The notes under the pieces are model-generated. The model searched no databases, was not told where the DNA came from, and saw only the letters and a list, made by a program, of their open reading frames with translations. From Clostridia bacterium (GTDB taxonomy: Bacteria; Bacillota; Clostridia; Oscillospirales; Acutalibacteraceae): a stretch of DNA of 59,888 nucleotides. The position numbers and the translations under genes were made by a program. Location of the stretch: contig JAFYLQ010000060.1 in NCBI GenBank assembly GCA_017550105.1, positions 1 to 59,888 on the forward strand, given 5' to 3'. Shown in pieces: positions 18,570 through 26,482 of this stretch; within the stretch, counting starts at the first letter, position 1, and each line of letters begins with the position of its first letter.

Positions 18570-20348
18570 TCAATTTTCAGCTTTTAAGTCAATTCCGAGT
18601 TCTTCAAGCTGAATTGCATCAACTTTTGAGGGACACTCCGTCATAGGCTCGCTTGCATTCTGAACCTTGGGGAAGGCAATAACGTCACGAAGTGAGTCTG
18701 CCTTAACAAGCTGCATAATGAGTCTGTCAAGACCGATACCCATACCGCCGTGGGGAGGGGGACCGAACTTGAATGCATCAAGAAGATAGCCGAATTTCTG
18801 CTGTGCCTCTTCGTCGGAAAGACCGAGAAGCTTGAACATTCTGTCCTGAAGCTCGGGGTTAGTAATACGGATTGAGCCTGAAGAAAGCTCAATACCGTTA
18901 AGAACAAGGTCATAAGCCTCGGCACGAACGGCAGCCTTGTCTGTTTCAAGATAGGGAAGGCACTCGGGAAGGGGTGAGGTAAAGGGATGGTGCATTGCAA
19001 CAAACTGACCTGCATCCTCGTCCCAATCGAAGAAGGGGAATTCAACAATCCAAAGAAGGTTGAACCCGTCACCGATAATATCAAGCTTCTTTGCAGCCTC
19101 GTTACGAAGTGCACCTAAAACTGAAAGCACACCGCTGTTTTTTGTATCTGCAATAATGAAAACAACGTCGCCCTTTTCGGCACCTGCTCTGTCAAGGATT
19201 GCCTTCATTTCGTCCTCGGTCATAAACTTAGCAAAGCTTGAAGCAATACCGTCGTCGGTAAGTCTTATCCAGGCAAGACCCTTTGCACCGATACCTCTTG
19301 CAAACTCTGTAAGCTTGTCAACTTCTTTTCTTGTGTATGTTGTAACTGCATTTTTAGCAGTAATACCGCGTACTGAACCGCCACCTGCTACTGCACCTGA
19401 GAATACTGAGAAGCCACAGTCCTTAACAATATCGGTAAGGTCAAAAATTTCCATACCGAAGCGGGTGTCGGGCTTATCGGAGCCGTAACGCTCCATAGCC
19501 TCTTTATAGGTAAGACGGGGAAGGGGAAGGGGAATGTCAACACCGAGAGCCTCTTTGAAAACTCGTGCGATGTAGCCTTCACCGATTGAAAGCACGTCCT
19601 CCATTGTAACAAAGGACATTTCAAGGTCAATCTGTGTAAATTCAGGCTGACGGTCCGCTCTTAAGTCCTCGTCACGGAAGCAACGGGCAATCTGCATATA
19701 TCTGTCGAAGCCCGCAACCATTGAAAGCTGCTTGTAAAGCTGGGGTGACTGGGGAAGAGCATAGAATGTGCCCTGATGAATACGGCTGGGTACAAGGAAG
19801 TCACGTGCACCCTCGGGAGTTGATTTGATGAGCATGGGTGTTTCAATTTCAACGAAGCCGTTTTCGTCAAAATAGTCACGGGTAATCTTTGTTACCTTGT
19901 GACGGAAAAGAATATTTTTCTGCAAATCAGGTCTTCTGAGGTCAAGATAACGGTATTTAAGTCTTGTAAGCTCAGCTGTCTGACAGTTTTCAACTATGTC
20001 AAAGGGGGGAGTTTCGCTTTTTGCAAGAACTCTTAAATCCTTAACGTCGATTTCAATGTCGCCCGTGGGAATTTCGGTGTTTTTTGATGAACGCTCACGA
20101 ACAATACCCTTTGCCATAAGCACGTATTCGCTTCTTACACCAAAGGCTTTTTCAAAAATTTCTTTATCTGTATTTTCGTCAAAGGCAAGCTGAACAATGC
20201 CTGTTTTATCACGTAAATCAACGAAAATAAGTGCACCAAGGTCACGCTGCTTTGCAACCCAACCGCACACGGTAACCTCTTCGCCGATATTTGCCGCACG
20301 AAGGTCACCACAGAAAACAGAACGCTTAAGTCCGTTCATATTATCCAT
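18570..20348 (-). CDS. aspS: Aspartyl-tRNA synthetase
   Basis: Class II bacterial-type AspRS of 592 residues. The OB anticodon-binding domain (about 18-110), class II motif 2 (about FRDEDLRADRQPEFTQIDLEMSF), the inserted GAD domain (about 290-410) and motif 3 (GGMGIGLDRLIM) are all present. The anticodon-domain motif RDLGALIF has Leu at the position where non-discriminating AspRS usually has His, suggesting tRNA-Asp-specific charging. AGGAGG precedes the ATG. It sits 20 bases after the ABC permease gene and is probably cotranscribed with it. Confidence 0.96.
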   Translation of the reverse strand: MDNMNGLKRSVFCGDLRAANIGEEVTVCGWVAKQRDLGALIFVDLRDKTGIVQLAFDENTDKEIFEKAFGVRSEYVLMAKGIVRERSSKNTEIPTGDIEIDVKDLRVLAKSETPPFDIVENCQTAELTRLKYRYLDLRRPDLQKNILFRHKVTKITRDYFDENGFVEIETPMLIKSTPEGARDFLVPSRIHQGTFYALPQSPQLYKQLSMVAGFDRYMQIARCFRDEDLRADRQPEFTQIDLEMSFVTMEDVLSIGEGYIARVFKEALGVDIPLPLPRLTYKEAMERYGSDKPDTRFGMEIFDLTDIVKDCGFSVFSGAVAGGGSVRGITAKNAVTTYTRKEVDKLTEFARGIGAKGLAWIRLTDDGIASSFAKFMTEDEMKAILDRAGAEKGDVVFIIADTKNSGVLSVLGALRNEAAKKLDIIGDGFNLLWIVEFPFFDWDEDAGQFVAMHHPFTSPLPECLPYLETDKAAVRAEAYDLVLNGIELSSGSIRITNPELQDRMFKLLGLSDEEAQQKFGYLLDAFKFGPPPHGGMGIGLDRLIMQLVKADSLRDVIAFPKVQNASEPMTECPSKVDAIQLEELGIDLKAEN

Positions 20349-20368
20349 ATTTATACATCCTCCTAAGG

Positions 20369-21223
20369 TTATTTTATATTTGCTTTATGCTTTGTAAGGT
20401 ACGTTATGGGTAAGCTCATAAGCACTGAGCTTAAGAGCATAAACATAGGACCGGAGAAAATAAAGCCGCTACCATGTCTGTATATTTCCTGCTTAGCTCT
20501 GACAACATTTGAAGTAATAGTAACAATGTCATCATGAACTATCATACCAAAGGGTAAGAATTTACCAACAAGCAGGGTTAATCCTATAACTGCACCGAAG
20601 GCTGCGAAGAAAGCAAGCACTGTTGTAACAGGACCAAACTTTGAAAGGGGAGAAACGTGTGCGCAGGTTATGCCAAAATACATACACTGAACCACTAAGA
20701 ACATTGCAATTGCAACCCATACAAGGTAATAAATTGCAAGTGAAAGCATAGTTTTAGTTGATTGACCGAGCAATAACATAAATAACTGATTTGCAAGGTC
20801 CTGAAGGTCACCGCCCATACATTCGCCTGCCTGATAAATAAACAGGAAAAATGAACAGAAGAACAACATATATGTTATATAAGTCCAAACAAGACCTGAA
20901 ATTGTTTTTGACCAAATAAGTGAGCCTGTTTTAACAGGTAAGGTAAGAGTGAGATAGCCCGCTTTACCGAAGGTTGTTTTTGAAAACAACAAGCCTACTG
21001 CAATAAGGATTACTATGCAAGCAAAAAACATTGCAAGGCAAACAACTGCTCCGCCGATTGAGACAAAAATTAACTTATTGCCGTTCCAGATATTAAAAAT
21101 ATCCTTTATGCTGTAAAGAACAAGCAATTCTGCAACTCCGGCAACTATGAAAATGCAAAGAAAAATGGTAGAAATTGAGTGCCACTGGGCTTTAAGGTCA
21201 TTTTTAAGAAGCTTACCAAACAT
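20369..21223 (-). CDS. ABC transporter permease-like membrane protein
   Basis: Protein of 284 residues with about six hydrophobic segments (near 15-38, 53-83, 105-130, 155-178, 195-225, 255-278). It starts MFGKLLKNDLKAQWHSI, typical of ABC-2-like permeases paired with GntR-associated exporters. It overlaps the ATPase gene by 11 bases, so they form one transporter. Substrate unknown; such pairs often export peptides or antibiotics. Confidence 0.82.
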   Translation of the reverse strand: MFGKLLKNDLKAQWHSISTIFLCIFIVAGVAELLVLYSIKDIFNIWNGNKLIFVSIGGAVVCLAMFFACIVILIAVGLLFSKTTFGKAGYLTLTLPVKTGSLIWSKTISGLVWTYITYMLFFCSFFLFIYQAGECMGGDLQDLANQLFMLLLGQSTKTMLSLAIYYLVWVAIAMFLVVQCMYFGITCAHVSPLSKFGPVTTVLAFFAAFGAVIGLTLLVGKFLPFGMIVHDDIVTITSNVVRAKQEIYRHGSGFIFSGPMFMLLSSVLMSLPITYLTKHKANIK

Positions 21224-21920
21224 TATTGAAAACCTCCTTAAACACGTCTTCTATGGACCTTCCGTCCTGCAGGATATTTTCAACACTGTCGTTAAGCAAA
21301 ACCTTACCGTCACCTAAAAATACAGCGTGAGTGAACACGTCCTCAAGGTCGTTTATAAGGTGTGTTGAAATAAGAAGAGTGGACGTTCCCGCATAGTTCT
21401 TCATAATAAAATCAAGAATCTGGCTTCTTGTTGCAGGGTCAACGCCACCCATGGGCTCGTCAAGAATATAAAGTGCCGCATCCCTTGACATAGTGAGGGA
21501 AAGAAGAAGCTTTTCCTGCATACCCTTGGACATTGTTTTTGATTTTTGCTTAAGGTCAAGACCGAAGCGTTCTATCATATCAATAGCTTTAGCTTTGTTG
21601 AAATCATCAAAGAAATCGTTAAAATAATCAACTGCGTCAATGTTACGCATCCAGTCGTGAACAAAGGTCTGCTCGGGCAAATAAGCGGTAACCGCTTTTG
21701 TTTTTTCACCGGGCTTTTCACCACCGATTGTAACAGTACCGCTATAATCGTGAATAAGACCCGTAAGAATTTTCATAAACGTTGATTTACCGCATCCGTT
21801 AGGACCGAAAAGACCTATTACCTCACCACGGGGAAGGGTGAAGCTTATATCATTTAAAACAAGGTGTTTACCGTAGGATTTGCTCAGGTTTTTGGCAACA
21901 ATTATGTTGTTATCAGACAT
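21213..21920 (-). CDS. ABC transporter ATP-binding protein
   Basis: ATPase of 235 residues. Walker A GPNGCGKST (about residues 39-47), a degenerate signature MSKGMQEKLLLSLTMSRD (about 130-147) and Walker B LYILDEPMGGVDP. The signature has KGMQEKL in place of LSGGQ, usual for YtrB/EcsA-like ATPases. No GntR-type regulator gene precedes it here, although a spaced inverted repeat lies over its promoter. Strong AGGAGG before the ATG. Confidence 0.92.
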   Translation of the reverse strand: MSDNNIIVAKNLSKSYGKHLVLNDISFTLPRGEVIGLFGPNGCGKSTFMKILTGLIHDYSGTVTIGGEKPGEKTKAVTAYLPEQTFVHDWMRNIDAVDYFNDFFDDFNKAKAIDMIERFGLDLKQKSKTMSKGMQEKLLLSLTMSRDAALYILDEPMGGVDPATRSQILDFIMKNYAGTSTLLISTHLINDLEDVFTHAVFLGDGKVLLNDSVENILQDGRSIEDVFKEVFNNVW

Positions 21921-21990
21921 AATTTAACCTCCTTTTTGCTTGATTATTTCTGAAAAATTCAGAAAATAGTCGAAACTTAACTAATTATAT

Positions 21991-22046
21991 ATTTTACACT
22001 TATTATAACTTTAAGTCAATATATAAGAATGTAAAAAAGGTGTAAA
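21991..22046 (-). promoter_or_regulatory. Promoter of the ABC operon with flanking inverted repeat
   Basis: Minus strand: TTGACT (22019-22014), 17-base spacer, TAAAAT (21996-21991). TTTACAC (21993-21999) and GTGTAAA (22040-22046) form an inverted repeat that overlaps the -10 and lies just upstream of the -35; a possible operator. Confidence 0.5.
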
Positions 22047-22061
22047 TTTAATTATTAAAAC

Positions 22062-22096
22062 ATAAAAAAATACCCTTCCCTAAAGGGAAGGGTTTG
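22062..22096 (-). terminator. Terminator of the 49-residue gene
   Basis: Perfect 9-bp stem ACCCTTCCC/GGGAAGGGT with loop TAAA. On the minus strand it is followed by TTTTTTT. Confidence 0.9.
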
Positions 22097-22106
22097 TTTA
22101 AAAAAC

Positions 22107-22256
22107 TTATGCGAAAAGTCCGCCGAAGAAGCTTGTAACTGTGTCAAGCACAGCGCTTACGTCGTACTCAACAAGGGAACCTTCGATTGAGCCGAGAATA
22201 GCGTTAAGGTCTGCACCTTCGAAAAGGTTGAAAATAATATCTAAAACAGCTTCCAT
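22107..22256 (-). CDS. Small 49-residue protein of unknown function, strongly expressed
   Basis: A 50-codon gene (including stop). The product starts MEAVLDIIFNLFEGADLNA and ends TVTSFFGGLFA; it is hydrophobic and acidic, with no basic residues, and could form two amphipathic helices. It has a near-consensus promoter, a strong AGGAGG eight bases before the ATG and its own terminator, so it is a real monocistronic gene. It has no signal peptide. I recognise no family. Codon use matches neighbouring genes. Confidence 0.75.
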   Translation of the reverse strand: MEAVLDIIFNLFEGADLNAILGSIEGSLVEYDVSAVLDTVTSFFGGLFA

Positions 22257-22279
22257 TTTATCGCCTCCTATTTATGCAC

Positions 22280-22308
22280 AATATATCACAATTTCTGCAC
22301 TTTGTCAA
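22280..22308 (-). promoter_or_regulatory. Near-consensus promoter of the 49-residue gene
   Basis: Minus strand: TTGACA (22308-22303), 17-base spacer, TATATT (22285-22280) preceded by TGA (extended -10). Confidence 0.8.
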
Positions 22309-22442
22309 GGATTAGTGTGCTTCCCAAAAACGGAAAATGCTCTATTTAGAAAATTTAAAAAACAATAAGAAAAAACCTCTGTTTTTCACAACAAAAACAA
22401 AAAAATATGCAAAATTATACTATCTTAACATACGCCGATTTA

Positions 22443-22471
22443 TTGACTTTATATAATATATATGATATGAT
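22443..22471 (+). promoter_or_regulatory. Promoter of the polysaccharide operon
   Basis: TTGACT (22443-22448), 17-base spacer, TATGAT (22466-22471) with TGA before it. The leader is about 100 bases; the hairpin AAAGTCA-AGCG-TGACTTT (22541-22558) lies just before the ribosome binding site of the first gene. Nothing else is seen in the 300-base gap. Confidence 0.6.
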
Positions 22472-22577
22472 TTCTATATATATGGTTTAATACGGATGTT
22501 GTGCCGTGTTTTCATATATTTAAAAATTGTTAACAACAAAAAGTCAAGCGTGACTTTATTACAACGGAGAGAAGCAA

Positions 22578-23207
22578 ATGTACAAAAATGTAGTGAAAAG
22601 AATGTTGGATTTTGTTCTTTCATTATGCGGAATTATTGCATTAATTATCCCTATGGGAATTATTGCATGTGCCATAAAAATAGACAGTAAGGGACCTGTA
22701 TTTTTCAAACAGAAGCGAGTAGGTCTTAACAAAGAGCATTTTGAAATTCTCAAATTCAGAACAATGTTAACCGAAACACCCAAAGATGTTCCCACACACG
22801 AGCTATCGGATTCTAAAAAGTGGATTACAAGGGTTGGTAAAATATTAAGAAAAACAAGTCTTGACGAATTACCCCAGCTTTTCAATATCTTAAAGGGTGA
22901 AATGAGTATAATAGGTCCGCGACCCGCATTATGGAATCAATTTGACCTTATTGAAGAGCGTGATAAATACGGCGCTAATAACGTTCGTCCCGGTCTTACG
23001 GGTCTTGCACAGATAAGCGGTCGTGATGAGCTTGAAATTCCTGTAAAGGCAAGGCTTGACGGCGAGTACGTTGAAAAAATGAGTTTGGCGTTTGATATTA
23101 AGTGCTTTATAAAAACCATCGGCAGCGTTATCAGGAGCGACGGTTTTGTTGAGGGTAAAGCCGCAGGCGAAAATATAAGCGACGATAAAGAAGAAATAAA
23201 GGATTAA
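22578..23207 (+). CDS. Undecaprenyl-phosphate sugar phosphotransferase (PglC-like, short form)
   Basis: Phosphoglycosyl transferase of 209 residues that starts a repeat unit by moving a sugar-1-phosphate onto undecaprenyl phosphate at the inner membrane face. One N-terminal hydrophobic segment (about 8-32), then KQKRVGLNKEHFEILKFRTM, the catalytic SLDELPQL, MSIIGPRPAL and RPGLTGLAQISGRDEL. It lacks the extra membrane domain of WbaP-type enzymes. First gene of the operon; a second enzyme of the same type lies at 25235. Confidence 0.9.
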   Translation: MYKNVVKRMLDFVLSLCGIIALIIPMGIIACAIKIDSKGPVFFKQKRVGLNKEHFEILKFRTMLTETPKDVPTHELSDSKKWITRVGKILRKTSLDELPQLFNILKGEMSIIGPRPALWNQFDLIEERDKYGANNVRPGLTGLAQISGRDELEIPVKARLDGEYVEKMSLAFDIKCFIKTIGSVIRSDGFVEGKAAGENISDDKEEIKD

Positions 23208-23211
23208 TTTT

Positions 23212-24054
23212 ATGGCTTTGAAATTAATGTACATCACAAATAATCCTCAGGTTGCAGCCCTTGCTCAGAGCAGTGGCGTTGACAGGATTTTTGTGGATAT
23301 GGAATACATCGGTAAAGAGGAACGCCAGGGCGGTCTTGATACGGTTAAAAGCCACCATACGGTAGAGGACGTTAAAAATCTTCGTAAGGTGCTTAATAAA
23401 ACGGAGCTTTTAGTAAGGGTGAACCCAATACACGATGCAGGTGAAAATTGGTGTAGCTCTGAGGAAGAGATTAATCAGGTGGTTGAAGCGGGTGCGGACA
23501 TCATTATGCTCCCCATGGCAAAGACCACTGATGAAATCAAAAGGTTCGTTGAATACGTCGGCGGAAGAGCGAAAACAATGCTTTTGCTTGAAACCGCCGA
23601 GGCAAAAGAGAATATAAAGGAAATGCTTGACGTTGGCGGGCTTGATATGGTTCATATCGGTCTTAACGACCTGCATTTGTCCTACGGAATGAAGTTTATG
23701 TTCCAGCTTCTTACGGACGGAACGGTTGAGGAGCTTTGCGAAATTTTCAAGAGCTACGGCATACCCTACGGCTTCGGCGGTATTGCAAGACTCGGCTTCG
23801 GAATGCTGCCTGCCGAGCACGTTATTGCCGAGCATTACAGACTGGGCTCATCAATGGCGATTTTATCCAGAAGCTTTTGTGACATTCACAAAAACTCGGA
23901 TATGGCGGAGGTTCAAAGATTGTTTGAGCAGGAGCTTAAAAAAATCAGAGATTACGAAGCAGAGCTTACTGAAAAGGACAAGGCGTTTTTCAATGAAAAT
24001 CAAGCGGAAACAGCTCGTCTTGTAAACAACATAGTAGAAGAAATACAGAAATAA
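23212..24054 (+). CDS. HpcH/HpaI-type aldolase/citrate lyase family protein
   Basis: TIM-barrel protein of 280 residues. Family features: VDRIFVDMEYIGKE near the N-terminus, ADIIMLPMAKTTDE (about 100), LLETAEAKENI (about 125) supplying the usual Glu, and GLNDLHLSYG (about 147) supplying the Asp. These enzymes make or cleave C-C bonds with pyruvate, oxaloacetate or acetyl-CoA as the donor. It lies 4 bases after the first transferase gene, deep inside a polysaccharide operon, an unusual place. It may make a keto-acid or ulosonate-like precursor; substrate not known. Confidence 0.82.
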   Translation: MALKLMYITNNPQVAALAQSSGVDRIFVDMEYIGKEERQGGLDTVKSHHTVEDVKNLRKVLNKTELLVRVNPIHDAGENWCSSEEEINQVVEAGADIIMLPMAKTTDEIKRFVEYVGGRAKTMLLLETAEAKENIKEMLDVGGLDMVHIGLNDLHLSYGMKFMFQLLTDGTVEELCEIFKSYGIPYGFGGIARLGFGMLPAEHVIAEHYRLGSSMAILSRSFCDIHKNSDMAEVQRLFEQELKKIRDYEAELTEKDKAFFNENQAETARLVNNIVEEIQK

Positions 24055-24086
24055 ATTAAAGTTTTCAGAAGGGAAGAAACTTTTAA

Positions 24087-25232
24087 ATGACAGATTCAAG
24101 AAAACCCATCCCGCTTGCAACACCTACGATGCACGGGGAAGAGTTAAAGTTTGTGCAGGAGGCATTCGACAGAAACTGGATTGCACCCTTGGGCTTTAAC
24201 TGCGACGGTTTAGAAAAAGAAATGAATGAATACCTGTGCCGAAACGGCGGTAAGAGTCAGGAGGCACTTTCACTTGTTTCCTGTACCTCCGCCTTACACC
24301 TTGCAATTAAGCTTGCGGGAGTTAAAAGGGGCGATAAGGTTTTTTGCTCCGATATGACCTTTGCGGCTACGGTTAATCCCGTAAGCTACGAGGGTGGCGA
24401 ACAGATTTACATAGATTCCGAATATGAAACCTGGAATATGGACCCCAAGGCTCTTGAAAAGGCTTTTGAAAAATATCCTGATACAAGGGTAGTAGTGCTG
24501 GCACATCTTTACGGCACACCCGCTAAAATGGATGAAATAATCGAAATATGCAAAAAGCACAACGCAATTCTCATTGAAGATGCGGCAGAGGCCCTCGGTG
24601 CTACATATAAGGGTGTTGCCTGTGGTACCTTTGGTAAATATAACGCTATAAGCTTTAACGGTAACAAGATTATTACTACCTCAGGTGGCGGTATGCTGTT
24701 TACCGAAACAAAGGAAGAGCGTGAAAAAGCGTTTTTCTGGGCAACTCAGTCAAGAGAACCGGAGCTCTGGTATCAGCATGAGGAAATCGGCTACAATTAC
24801 CGTATGTCAAACATTGTTGCAGGTGTGGGCAGAGGTCAGCTTTTACATCTTGATGAGCACGTGGCTGCAAAGGAAGCAGTTTACAGACGTTATGAAGAAG
24901 GGTTAAAGGGTCTTCCCGTTAAAATGAATCCTTACCTTTCCGATACAAAGCCCAACTTTTGGCTTTCCTGTATGATTATTGATGAGGGCTGTGACGTTGA
25001 CCCCATTTCAGTTATCAAAAAACTTGCAGAGGAAAAAATAGATTCCCGTCCTATCTGGAAGCCCATGCATATGCAACCCATATTTAAGAATAACGATTTT
25101 ATAACCGCAGGCGAAAAAGCGGTTGGCGAAGATGTTTTCAGCAGGGGCTTGTGCCTTCCTTCGGATATCAAAATGACCGAAGAAGAACAGAATTTTGTTA
25201 TTTCCGTAATTAAATCTTGTTTTGAGGGATAA
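24087..25232 (+). CDS. DegT/DnrJ/EryC1-type sugar aminotransferase (PglE-like)
   Basis: PLP-dependent aminotransferase of 381 residues that converts a nucleotide-4-keto-sugar to a 4-amino sugar. ILIEDAAEALGA (about 161-172) carries the PLP Asp, and Lys194 in ISFNGNKIITTSGGG is the Schiff-base lysine. Followed 2 bases later by a PglC-like and then a PglD-like gene, the layout of diacetylbacillosamine pathways. The 4,6-dehydratase that should precede it is not in the window. Confidence 0.92.
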   Translation: MTDSRKPIPLATPTMHGEELKFVQEAFDRNWIAPLGFNCDGLEKEMNEYLCRNGGKSQEALSLVSCTSALHLAIKLAGVKRGDKVFCSDMTFAATVNPVSYEGGEQIYIDSEYETWNMDPKALEKAFEKYPDTRVVVLAHLYGTPAKMDEIIEICKKHNAILIEDAAEALGATYKGVACGTFGKYNAISFNGNKIITTSGGGMLFTETKEEREKAFFWATQSREPELWYQHEEIGYNYRMSNIVAGVGRGQLLHLDEHVAAKEAVYRRYEEGLKGLPVKMNPYLSDTKPNFWLSCMIIDEGCDVDPISVIKKLAEEKIDSRPIWKPMHMQPIFKNNDFITAGEKAVGEDVFSRGLCLPSDIKMTEEEQNFVISVIKSCFEG

Positions 25233-25234
25233 AA

Positions 25235-25864
25235 ATGTACGCTAAATTCTTTAAACGTTTTTTTGATTTTTGCCTGTCGCTTGGCGCAATAATCTTTTTA
25301 TCACCCATTCTGTCGGTGCTGATGCTTTTAGGTGCAATATTTATGAGAGGCAATCCCTTCTTCTGCCAACAGCGTCCCGGTAAAATAAATCCCGAAACAG
25401 AGGAAGAAAAAATATTCAAGCTCATTAAATTCAGAACAATGGACAACCGCAAGGATGCAGAGGGTAATTTGCTTCCCGACGAGGTAAGGCTTAATGCATA
25501 CGGTAAATTCTTAAGGTCAACCTCTCTTGACGAGCTCCCCGAGCTTATAAATATTTTAAAGGGTGATATGTCAATTGTTGGTCCACGTCCCTTGCTTGTG
25601 AAATACATTCCCCTTTATTCTGAAGAGCAAAGACATCGTCACGACGTACGCCCCGGACTTACAGGTTATGCACAGGTCAACGGCAGAAACAGTATTTCTT
25701 GGGAAGAAAAGTTCAGACTTGACGTTGAGTACGTAAACAACATCACTTTAATCGGTGATATTAAGATTATTTTCGGTACCGTTTTTTCGGTGCTTAAGCG
25801 TGAGGGTATTTCTCAGGAAAATAACGCTACAATGGAAGAATTTAAAGGTAGTGAAATAAAATGA
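25235..25864 (+). CDS. Second undecaprenyl-phosphate sugar phosphotransferase (PglC/EpsL-like)
   Basis: Protein of 209 residues with the same plan as the first: membrane segment (about 8-33), IKFRTMDNRKDAEG, catalytic STSLDELPELINILKGDMS, VGPRPLL and RPGLTGYAQVNGRN. The DNRKDAEGNLLPD insertion is typical of PglC-like enzymes acting on diamino-trideoxy sugars. It lies between the matching aminotransferase and acetyltransferase, so it likely uses the sugar they make. Overlaps the next gene by 4 bases (ATGA). Confidence 0.92.
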   Translation: MYAKFFKRFFDFCLSLGAIIFLSPILSVLMLLGAIFMRGNPFFCQQRPGKINPETEEEKIFKLIKFRTMDNRKDAEGNLLPDEVRLNAYGKFLRSTSLDELPELINILKGDMSIVGPRPLLVKYIPLYSEEQRHRHDVRPGLTGYAQVNGRNSISWEEKFRLDVEYVNNITLIGDIKIIFGTVFSVLKREGISQENNATMEEFKGSEIK

Positions 25865-26469
25865 GCAAATTGGTTATTTTCGGTGCAGGCGGCCATGCCA
25901 AGGTTGTTGCCGATATAGCTTTAAAAAACGGCTTCGAAATAGAAGGCTTTTTAGATGATAATTGTGCGGGTTCAACCGTTATAGGCTATCCCGTGCTCGG
26001 TAAAATTGATGACTGTGTTAAGTTTAAAGAAACCTGTGTTTTTGCAATGGGTATCGGAAACAACGCAGTAAGAAAAATGATTTTTGATAAATATCCTGAT
26101 TTGGATTACCCCGTGCTTGTTCACCCGACGGCAAGCATAGGTATAGAAGCAAAAATCGGCAGAGGTACGGTTGTTATGCCCTACGTTGTAGTTAATGCCT
26201 GTGCCGAGGTTGGCGAATTCAGCATTCTTAATACCGCAAGCGTTGTTGAGCATGATTGCAGAGTGGGTGACTTTTGTCTTGTTGCTCCCAACGTTACCCT
26301 TTGCGGTATGTCTGCAATCGGTAGCTTTGTATGGATGGGTGCCGGTAGCGTTGTTAATCAGACTGTTAAAATCTGCAGCAACGTAACGGTTGGCTCCGGC
26401 GCAGTGGTTACTAAGGAAATCACAGAGGGCGGAACCTACGTGGGTGTGCCCGCAACAAAAATTAACTGA
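25861..26469 (+). CDS. Sugar O/N-acetyltransferase, NeuD/PglD family
   Basis: Protein of 202 residues: a Rossmann-like N-terminal domain with FGAGGHAKVVAD (about residues 7-18), then a left-handed beta-helix of hexapeptide repeats (from about 85). The catalytic His is in SVVEHDCRVGDF (about 135). It would acetylate the 4-amino group made by the upstream aminotransferase. The end GGTYVGVPATKIN is typical. Confidence 0.92.
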   Translation: MSKLVIFGAGGHAKVVADIALKNGFEIEGFLDDNCAGSTVIGYPVLGKIDDCVKFKETCVFAMGIGNNAVRKMIFDKYPDLDYPVLVHPTASIGIEAKIGRGTVVMPYVVVNACAEVGEFSILNTASVVEHDCRVGDFCLVAPNVTLCGMSAIGSFVWMGAGSVVNQTVKICSNVTVGSGAVVTKEITEGGTYVGVPATKIN

Positions 26470-26482
26470 GAAGGTAAACGGG

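Noticed and set aside
22539-22560. Hairpin AAAGTCA-AGCG-TGACTTT as a terminator before the glycan operon
   Set aside because: Stem of 7 pairs and no T-run follows; at most a leader hairpin near the ribosome binding site.
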